Below, in pieces: positions 11,691 through 22,050 of a stretch of 64,000 nt of DNA. Position numbers and translations under genes: made by a program. The notes beneath the pieces are model-generated. The model did not search any database, was not told the origin of the DNA, and worked only from the letters and a program-made list of their open reading frames with translations. The stretch is from Trichopria drosophilae. Its lineage: Eukaryota > Arthropoda > Insecta > Hymenoptera > Diapriidae. Each line of letters opens with the position of its first letter. Position 1 is the first letter of the stretch. The stretch is taken from positions 195,842,001 to 195,906,000 of the forward strand of contig CM059582.1 in the NCBI GenBank assembly GCA_030407085.1, in the 5' to 3' direction.

Positions 11691-12480
11691 GCGGTTGGAC
11701 GACCCCAAATTCTGTTGTCATAAAACTAAATTCCTCTAAATTTAACGGATTCCCGATGGGATACAAATCGATTCCATCTACTTTCCCTAACCTCCAATTG
11801 ATTTGTTGCACTAAAACACTGGGACCTTGTACCTTGTAAAACATCGGAATAAATTACGTCACACGGTAATTTTGTGGAAATGCCGTAACTTTCTTGTCCA
11901 GACAGCAAATAAACGGGTAACTGGCCACGTAGCAGTCTCCGAAGACTGCATCGCTCTTGAATGCACCTCTTACTTGCTCTTGTACTAACTTGTCCTTGCT
12001 CTTACTTCCTCGCATTCGAGAGAATCGCTCTGGATTTTACTGCTAGAGACATCTGCATAATCAGGGGGCCATTAAAGACCCGTAATGGATAAGGTGTCGT
12101 TAACGTGACTACGGGTGCCCGTCGCAAGATCCGCGACGTTTCGTGATTGTTATTACCGTATTGCTTGTCACGGAGGAATTCGAATCATTAGTATATGGGG
12201 AAGTTATTCTATAACCGTGAAATTAACTCGCCATTTGTAAGAAGCACACTCTTACCCAATGATTCATATTCGGCGAAGGTGGTGCGGATCGAATCCTATT
12301 CCGCTTCGTTTAAATTTTTTTGCTCTTACGATGATTCCTGATAATATGGCCGAAACGTCATTTACATTCTCATTGTGTCAGCTGACGTGTCTTGTAATTA
12401 TGAAAATGAAAGTATCGAATCCATTCGGAACTACGTTTCTTTTCACCAAAGAAATGGCTTGAAAAACAACTACAAAAAGT
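11691..12480. other. GC-richer island without recognisable gene
   Basis: Composition rises toward 40% GC or more around 11930-12320. Only short frames are present (60-67 codons), with no motif. A PLE-type CGAAACGTC box lies at 12351-12359. Confidence 0.35.
12330..12359 (+). ncRNA. Degenerate hammerhead-like core of PLE type
   Basis: GATGA (12330-12334) is followed after 16 bases by CGAAAC and GTC (12351-12359). The text GATAATATGGCCGAAACGTC resembles GATAACCGAAACGTC at 18034-18048. The first box lacks the full CTGATGA, and stem II is weak (TTCC/GG only). It is probably a decayed Penelope-like terminal ribozyme scar and not an active ribozyme. Confidence 0.3.
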
Positions 12481-13115
12481 AACAAGATTCGGCAACGATT
12501 AAGTATGGCAATTGGGTATTAGTTGCCATAAAATGGTTGGGTTATATTTCATACGTAGGAATTTCAATGTAAATAAGTGATCAAAATTGACCAAGAAGAC
12601 AAAAAATGAGTTCTAAAAGAATAGTTCATGTTTTTTGAAATCCAGGATATTAAAAGCTAAACTAAACTTTTACTAAACTGTCCTAAAAATGTGTTTCTTT
12701 ATAGCATTAAATGTGTTTATAAATATTGAAATAGACAATACTTTAATCAAGAACAGTTTAAATCATTTTTATGCGAACATTCCGTCAATTCATAAAGAAA
12801 ATACAATGAAATTCTTATCTGGCTTCATTGCAGTTCACGATCTCATTTAGTGTATAAAGCGGGGTATTTTCTTGATTGCTATTATCTAACGAATTTATCT
12901 GAATAGGGGCAACGTTCTGAAATTTACTTTAGTGACATTTCATATATACGAAACGAGTAATTCACATCCTGGTCAGTATTTATATGAATATAACAAAAGA
13001 TATGTTTAGTAAGACTTTTACTATAAGTAACTTAAATTACTAGCATTATTGAAAATTTAATGTGTCTATTCAACAATTTATTTTGAAACACGAATAATTT
13101 TGTTATTCATATGTA
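12481..13115. other. AT-rich non-coding stretch
   Basis: I see nothing supportable here: no long frame, repeat end or RNA fold. Confidence 0.45.
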
Positions 13116-13310
13116 TACTACCCGTCAAAAGTTTAGGTTTAGTGGGTTTATAATCGGATTATTTTGGCTACAAAATAATACAACAAAAACCTGGAAAGAT
13201 AATGTTTATCGGTGAAACCTTTTCAGAAGGACTTGAGAGGCCTAAAAAAAGCTTAACTGGAAGTTTACGGCTAAAAATGTAAAAATTACATTTTTGGCAA
13301 TTAGTTGGCT
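13116..13310 (+). mobile_element. Truncated Tc1/mariner-like end
   Basis: After a TA, the sequence CTACCCGTCAAAAGTTTAGG resembles the terminal inverted repeats of Tc1-like transposons, which often contain a CAAAAGTnTnGG core. No complementary end is found downstream in the window, and no DDE transposase frame follows, so this is at most a one-ended remnant. The 3' limit is arbitrary. Confidence 0.35.
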
Positions 13311-15571
13311 TCTATTAAAGATATGTTAATACATAAGTACTCATTTTGCAGCTTTTCTCATTCTCTGCAAGTTGTCCTTTGTATTTATTAATAAACTCTG
13401 TCGAAATAAGTGCTCTATGCGAAAATGTTAACGACAATACTAACAATAGGAGTGATGATAATGACAATGATTATACTCAAAAGAAAAGTGATAAACAAAA
13501 TAACCGTTTAAATATAAAAATCTTGCAAAATATATTTTTCCAAATAATATTTTTGCTTAAAAACGTTATTCAAAACCTATATAAAACGTGATTAAAATTT
13601 GATCAGGTTAAAATACCTTTAAAAAAATATTGTTATGTATATATAAAAAGTAATGTTACCTTAATTATGAAGTAAAAACTAGACTTTATCTGAAATATTC
13701 TGAGTAATTATATCTAGAAACAGCTTCAATTTATCTACTTAAATAAAAAGGATTCTGAATACTATTCATTAAATTGTTACATTTTTAATAAAAACCTGTT
13801 TACATTAATTACCTACACTTGGTACATTTATAAATTAATTTGATATGTTTCAAGCTATAAAAGAGATGTATTTCTTAAAACCAAATATAGTTGTAGTAAT
13901 TATATTTCGACCGATTAAAGTAGTGAATGTTTATATTTGCTCCTACTAGCATTTGTACAAATTATCTTTGCAAATTAGAAAATATTCATGAACTGAGATC
14001 AAATAATGTAGCACAAAATTCATAATAGCTTTACAAAAATATGCTTCTTATAGTTTTATTGAAATTGATTAAGATAAAAGCTAAACTTAGCTAAATTATT
14101 GTGAGTATACTAACGAGTGAAGTTTCGAAATATATCATACAAATTACCGGAATATCGTCAAATCATCAAAACTTCTGATACGCAATGAAATGTAATTTAT
14201 GTTAGACGAAATATATTACAAAATACACTTATGACATAAAAATGCTCATTAAAATGATCATTAAAATAGTGTGAAATAGTATACGTAAAAGGAAATAATA
14301 TTGAAAATATTCCATAACTTACAAAAAAAAGTAAAAAAAATCAAAAATTAGCAGTTTACCTCTACGTGTATGCGATCTTTACGGTTATTTTCCATATTTA
14401 CTATACATTTTGGACAGTTTTATTAAGTGCTTTATTTTTTCTAATATCGGTAGTAAAACTGTCAAAACTCATTATGTTTACAACAAACAAATTTTTATAC
14501 TAAAAGCGCATGTAAAACTTTAATTTTTTTAAAACAAATTTTTGGAAATCTTGGAAAGATTTGGAAGAAAATTTGGAATATAGTCCAATTTTATGAAATG
14601 ACATATTCAACGATGCAAAGTCTCTTATATTATCTATGGTCTGTTCAAATCTGATAGTTTTACAAAGTTTATTCGAAATACAATGCATTAACTATTCCGC
14701 ACCAAGGACAATAATTATTAATGAGTTAAATGGTGTGTTTCAAACCTGCCTACAAATTTTTAGTTATTATTGCTAAATAACGTCGTATAATGACAGTAGT
14801 CGTCGCAAAAAACTAATTAATTTTTTCCACCAAATCTTTTCTTGTACATGCTTATCTTAAACAATTTATTTTACAAACTTTATCATTAATAACAAGCATT
14901 TCGATTTCAAATCATCGCTTATTACCTATATTACACATCAGGTTTAAAAATCCGTCGATTTAAAATTACAAACATTTATACATGCCGAAAAATTGTACTA
15001 AAAACAGGAAATAGTAATTATACTACGCGGGCTTTGACAAACTTAAAGTAGCGATTAAAATTCGAAATATTCGAAATGAAAATGTTCATGAACCGGTATA
15101 CTTTTAGTACTGCTTGGAGAATATTTACTTGGTTCATAATTTACTATTTAGTTATTATTAATTAATTCTAATGATCTGCAAACGTTCCCAAAAATAAAAA
15201 ATCAGTATTCTTTATTTTTATGCTTTCGTCCAAAACAATACAAAATAAACCAGAACACTTTTTTGTACAGCTTCGTACAAAATTTCTTACAAAAAAGTCA
15301 CTCAATACTTTAGTCTGAAGGTAATGAATGTTATAGTCTAATGGGATATCTAAGAGTAACAAGAGAATATGCCTTATATTTAATAGATGTTTTAAAATGT
15401 TAATGTAATAATATAAAATATAAATATTAGACTGCAATCCACCCAGATTTTTTTTTAGGAAATTTTTTTTATGCAGTGTGCGTTAAGTACGGATTTACTC
15501 ATTTTTTACATTATTTAAATGCATTTTACGCATACTTGAATCAAAATATATTGTTTGATACATGTGCGAAA
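13311..15571. other. AT-rich non-coding stretch
   Basis: No gene, element end or stable structure that I can support. Frames at 13346-13591, 14500-14688 and 15168-15437 are compositionally AT-driven (Asn/Lys/Ile/Tyr-rich) and carry no motif. Confidence 0.45.
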
Positions 15572-15892
15572 ATGTTTTTTGTACCAATGTTAATGGCTAT
15601 CTCGCTTTCAGCTCGGCCCCCAACTATCACATTCGGAAAAAAAACTCGTATCGAAAACTACTATTATAATTTACAAAAAAGGTTCTGTGTATATTGCAGT
15701 TTGCACACACTGGTGCGGAAGCAAAAAAGTATCAAAAGTATCGATTTTTACACTTTTGACAACAATTGCAGCCCTCTCAATTGTCTAGAAAATATAAACA
15801 AATACTCTGCAAGGTTCAATAAAAATGTACCCGTCATAAAAATTGTCTTTTATACGTTTCTAATTTTAATCTCTATTTCAATTTTGTTATAG
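15572..15892 (+). CDS. Unrecognised ORF, 106 aa from first ATG, C-terminal hydrophobic segment
   Basis: The frame is open from about 15476; the first ATG is at 15572. It is long for DNA this AT-rich, which is the reason for listing it. It encodes a basic middle part with clustered Cys (FCVYCSLHTL, around residues 57-66) and ends in a hydrophobic stretch (IVFYTFLILISISILL) that could be a tail anchor. I recognise no family. There is no clear promoter, splice site or poly(A) context. It could be a chance frame or a decayed transposon gene. Confidence 0.2.
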   Translation: MFFVPMLMAISLSARPPTITFGKKTRIENYYYNLQKRFCVYCSLHTLVRKQKSIKSIDFYTFDNNCSPLNCLENINKYSARFNKNVPVIKIVFYTFLILISISILL

Positions 15893-15970
15893 TCAATTCA
15901 GTACCTCTCTCTGGGTTCCATAGAATTTACTTAATAAAATAAAATATTTTTGCGTGTAGTGCAGGGAAAA

Positions 15971-16157
15971 AATGGTCTGGATTCTTCCCAAAAACCCGGT
16001 TTGTGACAATCACAGACCTAGAAGTTTGTGTTAAACAAACCAAACTTATATGTGACACAAGAAAGTTTGTGTTACAAACAAAAGAAGGTTGTGACGATCC
16101 AAATCTGCGAGGTTGTGATTATCACAGACCTGGTTTTTGGGAAGAACCCAGACAATT
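15971..16157. mobile_element. Palindromic MITE (~187 bp)
   Basis: Arms of about 47 bases (15973-16019 and 16110-16156) are reverse complements with a handful of mismatches. The core is TCTTCCCAAAAACC followed by a TGTGA..TCACAGACCT segment. It has no coding capacity; a 69-codon frame through it is incidental. Superfamily not assigned. Confidence 0.85.
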
Positions 16158-17036
16158 TTTTATTACAGATATTAATGTTGCAAATGTAACATTATTAAGT
16201 AACACTAATTAAAAAATTTAGATAATTACAAGCATCAAATTTTCAAAATAAATATGCTCCATTCATGACAATAAATAACAATTTATTTGACAGAGTACGT
16301 TATGGAAGAAACAATATACAAAACCAAAATGAAAACATCACCGATAAAATTTCTAAAGCAAAACATAAAATTCGAAAAAAGACATTGCCTAGATATTACG
16401 CATTATATAACAATACATTCTTGTCGCAACAAAACGTTTCCTATCAAATAATGCATAAGAATCGAATTGTATTAGTGTCGCATGTCTTTTTTTGTATTTC
16501 TTTCACGGAAACGTAATTTTTTGTTGTTCGGTACAAATCAGAAACAAAGTTCAGTGTCGTAACGGGAGCCGACTTTTACAGCCCGTGATGTGTCTATCGT
16601 TATCCTTCAACGAGACACGCTTTCTTTTTGAAAATAAAAATCAACACTGGTAACTAGAAATCGAAAGTGTCTAACACTATAATCATTAGCCTAATCCGTG
16701 AATGATTCAGTAGACTTTCAATTTTACACGGACAGCACCGAGTGGCGAACGATTGCGTTTATGTCAATATTCACTTCGATAAACACTGTCGTAATTGATT
16801 GGTGTTAAAAAGTAATTTACTTCGTTTATTAGTGTTTTTTAACTGACCAAAATGGTGGAACTAATGATTTTCTTCTGTTAACGTCACATACATCCTTAGA
16901 AATGATTCATCTAGATGTAATTGACGGTGTACGAACATCACTCAGGAGAAGTGCATTCTATTATCAGGAATTGTGTACAAATTTTTCCAGAATTCGGAAT
17001 TTTTATTAAAGTAGTGTCCCAGATTTTTTAAACAAA
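16158..17036. other. Mixed AT/GC stretch, no gene seen
   Basis: A small GC-richer patch lies at 16540-16800. A frame of 83 codons at 16265-16516 (Asn/Lys/Ile-rich) has no motif and is probably chance or a transposon relic. Confidence 0.35.
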
Positions 17037-17099
17037 TATAACATATTAGGTAATAATGAAAGATATAAAAAAAACTATAATTTTAAAGATCAAAAAATT

Positions 17100-17476
17100 A
17101 GAATTGTTTTCAAACCCACCTATACCAACATAGGAGGGTATGTATTACTAATAAATCCTTATTAATAAGATATTTTACAAATGTCTTTCAATAAAAAACG
17201 TCATTTATGAAATTAAATGTAAAGATTGTAGGGGAGTTTATATTGAAGAAAAGGTAGATTACTTAAAACAAAAACAAAGAAAATTTAAAAAATATTTATG
17301 GAGATGAAGAAAAGCATACAGGATTAACAACTCATAGAATTAATAATAACCATAGTTTTAAAAATGTTAACATCTTAGAATTGAGAGAAATCGACATAAA
17401 CGCAAACACATGGAAAATTATTTTACTAAACAAAATTGAAATTCAGTTAACATTAGGTTTGAAAAGTCGAATTTAG
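17100..17476 (+). pseudogene. Penelope-like GIY-YIG endonuclease remnant
   Basis: Three reading-frame pieces align in order with the C-terminus of Penelope-like polyproteins. The first (17100-17165) reads RIVFKPTYTNIGG, the pre-nuclease linker. The second, from 17200, reads VIYEIKCKDCRGVYIEEK, the zinc-finger-like CxxC plus the VYIGET motif, with the catalytic-loop Gly replaced by Glu; it stops in frame near 17303. The third (17315-17476) reads HTGLTTHRINNNHSFKNVNIL and ends at TAG, matching the conserved histidine-rich TxHxxxxNHSFxxxNVxIL segment. Stops and frameshifts separate the parts, so it is a pseudogene. Family recognition is from memory of the motif; no search was run. Confidence 0.7.
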
Positions 17477-18016
17477 CAGAAACTTATTTCTGGATACTAA
17501 ATTTCAAACATATAGAGAACAATAGATTTATATGAATTTACACCCTTTCATATTGTTTTTTCATATATTTCTTATAATACGAAAACTTTTTAGTCTCCGT
17601 TTCAACTTCATATCATTGTATTAAGTTTTAAATGAAAAGTAATTATAATACAATTAATAACTATATCGTTAATTTTAAATAACATTTAGTTTGAAATATT
17701 AACATCTTACTAAATACAGTGTTATTCAACTTTTTTCTAAATTACTTTAAGTGAACTTGATCCAGCTTGATATATATTCATAGACCTTCGTGAATGTACA
17801 GATTTTTAACATCTTTTTAGAGGTAAGATGTTAGTTATTGTTAAAAGTATTTTAAATAACGTTATTAAAAAGTATTTTACTTGTAATATAATCTTTATTA
17901 TTTGTACATTTTTTTATATGATTATGTTTGTGGTTTTTAACCAAAACCTATTTAAGCTATTTTTTGTTAAACTTTTTGTATTAGTATTTTTTGTTAAAAT
18001 TGGGACAAATATATTT

Positions 18017-18048
18017 CTGATGAGGCATACAATGATAACCGAAACGTC
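18017..18048 (+). ncRNA. Hammerhead ribozyme-like core of the Penelope-like element
   Basis: CTGATGA (18017-18023), then an 17-base helix II region closed by GG...CC, then GAAAC (18041-18045) and GTC (18046-18048). These are the conserved hammerhead boxes in the right order with a cleavable GTC. Helix III would be only AC/GT, as in the minimal hammerheads of Penelope-like elements that are thought to act as dimers. Helix I is short: TTT before the core pairs with AAA after GTC. Activity is doubtful given the weak stems. Confidence 0.45.
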
Positions 18049-18424
18049 AAACTTGGTATTATTCATCCCCACGTCTTATTCAGATTTAAAAAGAAAATCT
18101 TCATAAATATTTTCACTTATGAAATTACTCAGAAAAGAAGTTATTTTATATAACATATTGGGTAATAAATTAAAATGTCATAGATTTGACTCAACATCTT
18201 TGCTTAGTTGATACTATAGAGTAAGAGACAAAAGATTTAATGAAAAATAAAAATAATTGACGTTGGGCTGAATGATTTGCGCCCGAATATTTCAATGCAG
18301 GGCGCAAAATCGATTTCTACTCCCGGAGCGTTAAAATAGTACATTATGCGTAAAGTGCTGCATATAGCGATTTGGCTAGGATATTTTCATACTGCTCTAT
18401 CTATCGAAAGTAAGAATGAAGTCT

Positions 18425-18551
18425 TTATAAAATAAAAATTGAACCACTTTAAGGAAATAATGAATTTTCTACAGTTATCGGACTCCACAATGAGTCACTT
18501 TTTCATCAATGAAAAAAATCAATGTATTTCAAAGTGGTTTAATTTTCACTC
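18425..18551. repeat. Imperfect inverted repeat (~127 bp), MITE-like
   Basis: AAAATTGAACCACTTTAAGG near 18427 is complemented by the sequence near 18518-18545 (TTTCAAAGTGGTTTAATTTT). Arms of about 25 bases flank a short centre. It may be a small MITE or a chance hairpin; the ends are unclear. Confidence 0.5.
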
Positions 18552-20440
18552 CATAAAAAGTGAGATCTCAGTCCAAGAAATTTAGAGAAACAACAGAGCG
18601 TAAAATTGTTGTTAATAAACTTTTTCTTCATGTTGAACCTGTAATTGCTTGACCACTTTTTACAATATAAGTTTATTTCAAAAAACTAAACATTTTTTAT
18701 TTCTAAATCATTAGTTTGTAAAACCTAGAAATTAAATAAACGTTAATGACACGTTCGTAATTAAAACAAAACCTAAAACTTGAAATTAACAGATTATCCT
18801 CTGAAAATTTTTTTTCTCGTCTACAAATCGCTTCATTTGGGTAAATATGTACTTTAGAATCAGTCGAAGGCGGTCATTGTAAACAGTTTTTCTTGGCCAT
18901 AAGCGAAACATTGTAATTCCATTGATTACGTCGTTAAGTACGAGCTTACACTCGGAATCATACGTTAAATATTGATTCAACGTGAAGTGACAATTCTGCC
19001 CAGTCCGAGGTTCATCGTGTACGATTAGTTACAGTTCAGAACGTAGTTACTGCTGCATGAAGAAAATTACTATTTACACCGTTGGTTATACGTGACTTTC
19101 TGTATTTTCCATCTTGTATTATAAGACCATCTTAACCTTATTCTAGAAGTAAGACGTGTTTATAAAACGTTCATGGTAGAATTAGTTTCTATAGTACCGA
19201 TTCGAAGATTACATTATCTATACCATAATAATGGAGTCGTGTAGATGTGAGATCATTTTTTTAATATTTACTCTAAAGAAATAATCATATTGATTCCATT
19301 GAATATTTCAACAGTTTGTCGCATCTTTATTTTCCTATATTCAACTTTAATAAAATACAATAAATTACCGACTTTTTATCAATTCTTGACCAAATCACAT
19401 GTCAAAATTAGATCCAGTCTAAAATTTAAATGTAATTTTTGTACATTTTCATTTCCAATATTTTGAATAATATGTTTAATATTAACTCGAACTTTAAAAG
19501 GATAAACTTGTCTTGGTTTTATTCTGCATACTCTGCTACCCTTCGCAAACGTCGCTTCAAAAGATTTTAGCCGTATTTAGGTAACATGTATTCTTCTTAA
19601 AACATATTTTTTGTTCGTCTAGTCGACGGAAACTAACCGCATTGAATCTGAGAGATTCCCAGATCTTAAACATGTGCGTATCAGCGGTTCAAATGGTAAA
19701 CATATGAACACGTTTTAAAGAAGAAAACTGATTCTTTTTATATTTTTTAATTAAGAATTGATTTTCTTTAGTCTTTAATACCTCAGTAAATTTAATATTT
19801 ACAAATCTAAAGAAGAGCTTATTAATCACGATTTGTTAAGTTAAAGTAGTCAATTTTCTTCTTTTTTGTGACAATATTCAATTTTATAAAAAAGTAATGG
19901 AAGGAACTTGTGACAAAAAATATTTTTAATTAATAATTAACTCATGCGTTTTAATCAGGCATTTTATGGGTATTATTTTTGTAGAAAAGAAGAATAATTT
20001 TAATTTTTGTTAATTTAAAACTAAAGCTGATCCACTCTTATGACGCGAAGCGGCGAAATCAGTTCCGCACGTGGCAATCTACAGCCTTAGTGACCTGACA
20101 GAGAAAGTCCCAAATATTTGTTATAGCAGTTTAAATTGATGGAGACTTCATTATACAATGGAAAGATATTTTGAGAACCTCTTCTTAAATCCTTAAATTT
20201 AATTTCCTTTTCATTTCACTTTGTGTCATTAGTCATTGATTCCGTAGAGCATCAGAAACTCAAGCTAGTTCCGCTGTTGAACTATCATATTATTGTTTAC
20301 ATTTATACTGTTGTCCTGGTAGAGATGGTCACGAGAATCTGCCCAGAATTATCCCAGATTTTTATGATCTGGCTAGAAACTAGCAAATCCTACTAAAAAT
20401 GACATTCTGGCGTAAATCTACCGAGACGTGAGGCATTGAG
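18552..20440. other. AT-rich non-coding stretch
   Basis: No gene, RNA or repeat boundary that I can support. A TGAGATCATTTT word at 19247 was considered as a bantam-like seed and rejected. Confidence 0.45.
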
Positions 20441-22050
20441 ACAGCTAATATAGTTTAACACGAGTACGACAAGCTCTACAAATTATCGACCTCGGCTCGA
20501 TTCGAGAATCTCGAATACCTCTCGATCGAACATTCAATATGGCGGCTCGCTCTCAGCTGATTCGTCTGCACATCCTGTCGCGATTGTTTACAAATCTGTT
20601 GTAAGCTTCATTTTAAAAGATAAATTGTTTGCATTTACACCTGCTCATTTTGTCGAATCGATTGATCCTTACCTATTATACAAATTTAATATGATATTTT
20701 CAGTTTGTAATTATTGATTTGTGTTACTCTAAATACATGTGAGTGGTCTATAGCAGGTTTTCATCTAGAATTCCTGTATATTTCTACCGAGATTCTACCG
20801 AACTGTAGGATAATGGCTAGTTCAACCAGCCAAATCTCTACCAGGATGAGATATTTTTTAAAACCGTTACTTATCATTCTTATCATAACATCTTCATAGT
20901 CATAACAAGGAAGTAATTTCGTTATACGTTGAATAAATTGTCGAGTGTTTGCCAAAATGATAATTAATAACCATCCCATTATCAACTCGAGCATAGATTG
21001 TATCATATTTTCATTTATGTAGAAGCATCATACGCACCGGTGTTTTATTACTTCCCGCAATATCGAGCATCTCACATTATCTAGCGGTCGATTCCATTAA
21101 CACTCGATTATAAACACCCATCTCGCAATTTGTGCCAATAGCGATAGGATCGCGATAATTGAATCGAAGTATGCGATTCAGTAGAAGACGAACAATCAGA
21201 CGGCGCATGAATAGCCAGAAGTACATCAATCAAACGTTTTTTTCGCTATTTATTAATATCAATACTCTCGGATCTCCCCGGTACAAACAAAATCGACTAT
21301 CCAGAAAGTTAAAAAAAATAAATAACGAAGAGACTATGCGGAATATCGCCTTGATGTATCTTGAAAATGAGCTGTCCGTCAGTTACTTTCGCGTTAATTC
21401 GTGCGTGAACGTCCCGAGAACGGCCTTGCTTGCGGTCGGTTAATAACTCATAACACCGCCCGAGGAAAGAAAGAAGCTACCATTTTGAGTGGTTGACTAA
21501 AAAGTAGCATTCGTTTCCGTCTGTTGGCTAGCACGATGACGGATGGCGGCTTGAGAAGAGAGTTACCGAACGTCCCAACCAGCTTCCAGCCAGGAACGAG
21601 GCTAATGGGAGAACTCGATCGTTCGACTTTTCGATTCGAAGTCGTAATTTCTCCTACGCTCGGAAAAGGCCCCGACAGAGATCGAGGAACTGACAGAGAG
21701 GGAAAAGGAACGAGTTCGACCGCAGCCCACATAATCGGTAAAGGACATTATAGGGCTAGATATGGTCAAGACGGTCTCGAGACTGGTGAGATAGGAGAAC
21801 GCGGCTTAGTCATCGATTCGCTAAACTCGAGTACGACTTATTGGCGTTGATCTATCGATCCTTGGATACAATCGACGGGTGGCCGGAAAAAAGCATCGTC
21901 AACGGCGCCAACACGATTCCACCAATTGGATCTCCAGCAAATTGCTGTACAAATTGCTTATTTTATGTTTATTTACCGTAGGAGGGCGCTCCGTTGGCTG
22001 AAAAGCACTTCTTCAAATGTATCGACAAAAAGCGGATGAAAAAAGTGCTT
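20440..22050. promoter_or_regulatory. GC/CpG-rich island, candidate enhancer or alternative promoter
   Basis: A marked GC rise contains dyads such as ATTCGAGAATCTCGAAT (20500-20516), two ATGGCGGC words (about 20540 and 21543) that resemble YY1/Pho cores, and frames open on both strands at 21448-21850. Similar islands recur along the window. Regulatory function is inference. Confidence 0.3.
21536..21850 (+). CDS. Unrecognised ORF (104 aa), possible N-terminal coding exon
   Basis: The ATG at 21536 (context GCACGATGA) opens a hydrophilic frame starting MTDGGLRRELPNVPTSFQPG, with a charged repeat-like middle (GPDRDRGTDREGKG). A moderate donor GTGAGAT at 21786 follows GAGACTG, so a coding exon of about 83 residues ending there is possible. 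Against this, the antisense strand is also open (21448-21732), which is typical of a stop-poor GC-rich island, and I recognise no family. Low confidence. Confidence 0.2.
   Translation: MTDGGLRRELPNVPTSFQPGTRLMGELDRSTFRFEVVISPTLGKGPDRDRGTDREGKGTSSTAAHIIGKGHYRARYGQDGLETGEIGERGLVIDSLNSSTTYWR

Larger units (their letters stand above)
17037..18166 (+). mobile_element. Decayed Penelope-like retroelement (3' part)
   Basis: A 19-base sequence (TATAACATATT[A/G]GGTAATA) brackets the region at 17037-17055 and 18148-18166 with one mismatch. Inside lie + strand GIY-YIG coding remnants (17100-17476) and, about 540 bases further 3', a hammerhead-like core (18017-18048). Penelope-like elements characteristically combine a C-terminal GIY-YIG endonuclease with hammerhead motifs in their terminal repeats, so three independent signs agree in order and strand. 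The reverse transcriptase part is not seen; the copy is 5'-truncated and inactive. Whether the 19-base pair is a target duplication or part of the element's own repeats is open. Confidence 0.65.

Noticed and set aside
12283..12296. Minus-strand GGATTCGATCC box-B-like word
   Set aside because: No tRNA cloverleaf can be drawn around it.
16003..16212. 69-codon frame through a MITE
   Set aside because: It is produced by the palindromic element at 15971-16157.
17816..17828. CTTTTTAGAG|GTAAGA as a ratchet site
   Set aside because: It lies inside the Penelope-like remnant and the final AG is preceded by AG rather than a pyrimidine.
19247..19258. TGAGATCATTTT, matching the first 12 bases of bantam miRNA
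   Set aside because: The remainder of the mature sequence does not match and no hairpin precursor is present.
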